A stretch of 64,000 bases of DNA, taken from Symsagittifera roscoffensis (taxonomy: Eukaryota > Xenacoelomorpha > Acoela > Convolutidae). Where the stretch lies: assembly GCF_963678635.1 (NCBI RefSeq), contig NC_087062.1, positions 35,304,052 through 35,368,051 of the forward strand. Reading direction: 5' to 3'. Positions 61,641 to 64,000 of the stretch are shown here, piece after piece. How positions within the stretch are numbered: position 1 is the stretch's first letter; each line of letters starts with the position of its first letter. The position numbers were made by a program, and so were the translations under genes. Below the pieces are notes generated by a model that was given only the letters and a program-made list of their open reading frames with translations, had not been told where the DNA came from and searched no databases.

Positions 61641-62015
61641 TATACTCGATTCTCCCCTCACTCCACGAGGGCCAAAGTTGAAACAAAAAATATCAGCGTT
61701 TAGCACCAATGTATTTACAGAGATAATACAAATTAACAAGGAGATGACTATGAGATAATAATTACAGGCTACCTACAAAATGAAACAGATATATACAGCG
61801 ACTAGACAATTGAGGAAATGTTATGTACAATTAGGGTTATGTGACATAAAAACAAATTGAACAGGCTAAACTAAATAGGCAACTATGGTAAAATGTGTTC
61901 ATCTAAGAACTAATGTACAAAATCGCTAAAACTAAGAACTGGTAAATAAAATGAAATGAATAACCAATGGTAAAATCAACGCTATCTCGTTCATTTTAAT
62001 AAGAGTTTAAGAGTT

Positions 62016-62432
62016 TTAAGAAGTAGCATTAAATGTGTCATGAAAACTGTCGGCGACCTTTCGCACTTCTGTTTCTTTGATCGATGATAAGTCGCTCCGC
62101 ACGTCATCTTGGATATCCAGTACTCCTTCTACCAATGCTGATGATAGGACTGCAATTTTTGGTATTATAGAGGAAGGGTTTGAAGTTGATCCTTGTGTTG
62201 TTTTGGTTGGTTGGGGTTGGGGTAATAATCCTTCTAGTGGTGTCAAGTAGGCCGATGGGGACTCTAATGAAAATGCTGGTTGGGGTAATAATCCTTCTAG
62301 TGGTGTCAAGTAGGCCGATGGGGACTCTAATGAAAATACTGTTTTATGACTTTTTGATGCTGCGAAGGAAATGAGGAGTTCCTCGTCCGAATCTAATTTT
62401 TCCGTGGAAGTGGCTCCTGAAGACACCTGCAT
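62016..62432 (-). CDS. 3'-most ORF of the Gypsy-like element, with 21-residue in-frame duplication
   Basis: This 138-codon frame starts at an ATG that overlaps the stop of the preceding frame (TAATG, 62434-62430). It contains two consecutive copies of a 21-residue block beginning FSLESPSAYLTP, encoded by a 63 bp tandem duplication (about 62220-62345). It ends in a helical region (VRSDLSSIKETEVRKVADSF). The family is not recognised; it may be a nucleocapsid-, Env- or accessory-type product. Confidence 0.5.
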   Translation of the reverse strand: MQVSSGATSTEKLDSDEELLISFAASKSHKTVFSLESPSAYLTPLEGLLPQPAFSLESPSAYLTPLEGLLPQPQPTKTTQGSTSNPSSIIPKIAVLSSALVEGVLDIQDDVRSDLSSIKETEVRKVADSFHDTFNATS

Positions 62433-62920
62433 TATAATTCGCCTGTCTCTACAAAATTTTGAGGATTTCCTCTAGGACGTGGCTCGCTGCCTTTCGGGAC
62501 TTGTACTGTTGGAGCCTCTGTGGTTTTCTCTGGTGAGCTCTCAATCATAATGAGGCTATTGCTTGTGCCCGCCGATGATGCGTTGATAGTCTGTGAAGCA
62601 GTTTTATTCGCGAGTGATCGTCCTGACTGATCTAAAGCACTATCACTTCTAAAAGTTTGAGAGTTATGTACAACCACCTAGTCGGTTCCCAAATAATCCT
62701 CTAAAATCCTCTCCCAATGGTCTAAGTCTAACGAAGAATCTAGATCCCAATAAGTGAATTTTGAACCTTTAAAGCTTGGTACTTTTGTTCTCCTCCTTTT
62801 TGTGGCCTTAGCTCCCGTTGGTACGTAAGATGTTGATGGGCCAGTTTCGTTCGTGTCTCTTCTCTTCGATGGAGAAATTCTCTTTTGTTTCACTGCTAAA
62901 CCGTAAATACTAACAATCAA
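62432..62920 (-). pseudogene. ORF after integrase, interrupted by one TAG
   Basis: Two same-frame segments (62920-62678 and 62677-62432) are separated by a single in-frame TAG, so this was one frame of about 160 codons. The first part is Lys/Arg-rich (SPSKRRDTN, TKRRRTKVPSF) and ends DHWERILEDYLGTD. The second is Ser/Thr-rich. It could be the C-terminal tail of Pol. Readthrough or mutation cannot be distinguished. Confidence 0.45.
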
Positions 62921-63341
62921 GTTTGGGACTGAAGAAAATTTACTAGGAGCTAATGGTTGATTTTTCTTAAAAGCTAGTTCCGACTTTCTGAGTACATGAC
63001 CCTTATCGGGGATTACCGTATGTGTAGTATCAGACAGTGGTTTTCTACCAAGGGGTTTAAATTACAGTTCGCCTTCCCTTCTGTTAACCGTCTTCCTTTA
63101 CCAATTACCTCCTTGGCTGAAAGGATTGGATAGTGGTGCTCTTCGCAGATCTTGGTCTGTTTTTTTTTCGGTCGGGTCGCTCTCGTATCCCCTCTTGTCT
63201 TCTACTGAGTTTTCCAAATAGTTGCCATCTGTTCCCCTTTCCTGTGATCTATCTCTTGACATTATTGACTTCCCTTTATCTAAAATAATGGCGTGTGAAT
63301 CTAGTGATTTCCAGCATGTATAAGGCGATCGGTTAAAGTGT
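62921..63341. other. Decayed stretch between integrase and downstream ORF
   Basis: Stops and frameshifts occur in all minus-strand frames. By position it should encode the end of the integrase catalytic core and its C-terminal domain. No motif can be read with confidence. Confidence 0.4.
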
Positions 63342-63918
63342 TTAGAAAAAGGTGAGCATCCAATGGATGATTGAAGCTTTGTTGAACGAATATTCCAAAT
63401 GAATAAAAGATAATAACGAAGAAGCTGAAGTGTTATTCACCACTTTGGCTGACGGGAATTTGGAGCAACGATCTATACATAACAACAGATGTTTTGAATT
63501 ACCCCAGTTTTTGTCCAATGGGCCCGCATAGTCTAGGTCTAATTCTTCATTTAGTTCTGATAGGGTCGGCAATTTCTCGGTATTGTTTGTACCCAAAATT
63601 ACTTTTAGATTCTTACCCACCTTTACACGCAGGAGGCAATTTTTCCCGTGGTAGTTAATCTCGCTATACAAGTGTGGCCACCAAATGTTTTCCGCTAGGA
63701 ATTTCATTCCAAACTGTCCTGGGTGTTTCGTGAAGTAGCGACATGAATGGCGATCTTAGAGCTGCTGGCACTATTATTTTGTTATAGTTAAATAACAATC
63801 CTTCCTTTACGTGGATATCCCGTTGAAAGGTCTTCAGGTAAGCCCCAAATCTGTTCAATGGTCTGCCCTCTTCCACTGCCTTCTTAACGTCCTTCAGTAT
63901 TTTGTCCTCATCTGTCAT
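63342..63918 (-). pseudogene. Ty3/Gypsy-like integrase, frameshifted
   Basis: The upstream frame (63918-63664) gives LLFNYNKIIVPAALRSPFMS, then LLHET. After a frame change near 63715 the other frame gives MKFLAENIWWPHLYSEINYH, the Trp-Trp-Pro zinc-binding region, and NCLLR, where the last zinc Cys is Arg. LDLDYAGPLD and LLLCIDRCSKFPSAKVV follow. These are the first catalytic Asp region and the I-D-R-x-S-K-x-P block of Gypsy integrases. The frame breaks again before the second catalytic Asp. The element continues past the window edge. Confidence 0.85.
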
Positions 63919-64000
63919 TAATTTAATTAGTTTCTTCGAGCAATGTTCGGTAAAAGCTACTGGGGTGGTTGGTAACTTTAGATCTCCCTTGTATCTGGCA

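Overview
The window is AT-rich animal DNA, most likely from an aquatic invertebrate. The evidence is a gene with spliceosomal introns of 71 bp to about 14.6 kb, and the mix of mobile DNA: a CR1-like non-LTR element with a 2A peptide, hAT-like elements, a Polinton/Maverick and a Ty3/Gypsy-like element. Dispersed and tandem repeats fill nearly all remaining space. No bacterial-style operon, rRNA, tRNA or CRISPR array was seen.

Layout. 1-2.9 kb: a partly duplicated retroelement nest, with a minus-strand fragment of non-LTR ORF2 (2A motif plus start of the endonuclease) and a plus-strand retroelement C-terminal module. 3.6-36.4 kb: one host gene on the plus strand, reconstructed as 8 exons and about 1104 codons, with all seven introns in phase 0. 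It encodes a coiled-coil protein with one C-x2-C-x12-H-x3-C zinc finger of the NEMO type, a long disordered tail and a C-terminal TDV PDZ-ligand motif. Intron 1 holds four tandem copies of a ~3.07 kb segment with a dead hAT-like transposase. Intron 2 holds a highly diverged ~75-95 bp satellite, a 0.5 kb inverted-repeat element and dispersed repeats. Later introns hold more dispersed repeats and a 401 bp hAT MITE.

37.9-43.0 kb: a tandem array of ~451 bp monomers, each built from three related ~90 bp blocks, partly organised as a ~902 bp dimer. 43.0-46.5 kb: segmental copies of one dispersed repeat. 46,516-57,510: a complete but decayed Polinton of 10,995 bp with terminal inverted repeats and an exact 6 bp target duplication. 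It carries a broken protein-primed type B DNA polymerase, a broken packaging ATPase and smaller ORFs. Inside it an 89 bp inverted-repeat pair 3.3 kb apart brackets plus-strand ORFs. 57.5-61.2 kb: repeats and a 344 bp MITE. 61.2-64.0 kb: the 3' part of a minus-strand Gypsy-like element (broken integrase, trailing ORFs with a TAATG stop/start overlap, polypurine tract), cut by the window edge.

The only likely functional host gene is the coiled-coil/zinc-finger gene; everything else looks like mobile or repeat DNA, most of it inactive. The most unusual items are the nested inverted-repeat module in the Polinton, the dead-transposase tandem array, the dimeric satellite, and a dispersed short hairpin whose stem shows a paired substitution.
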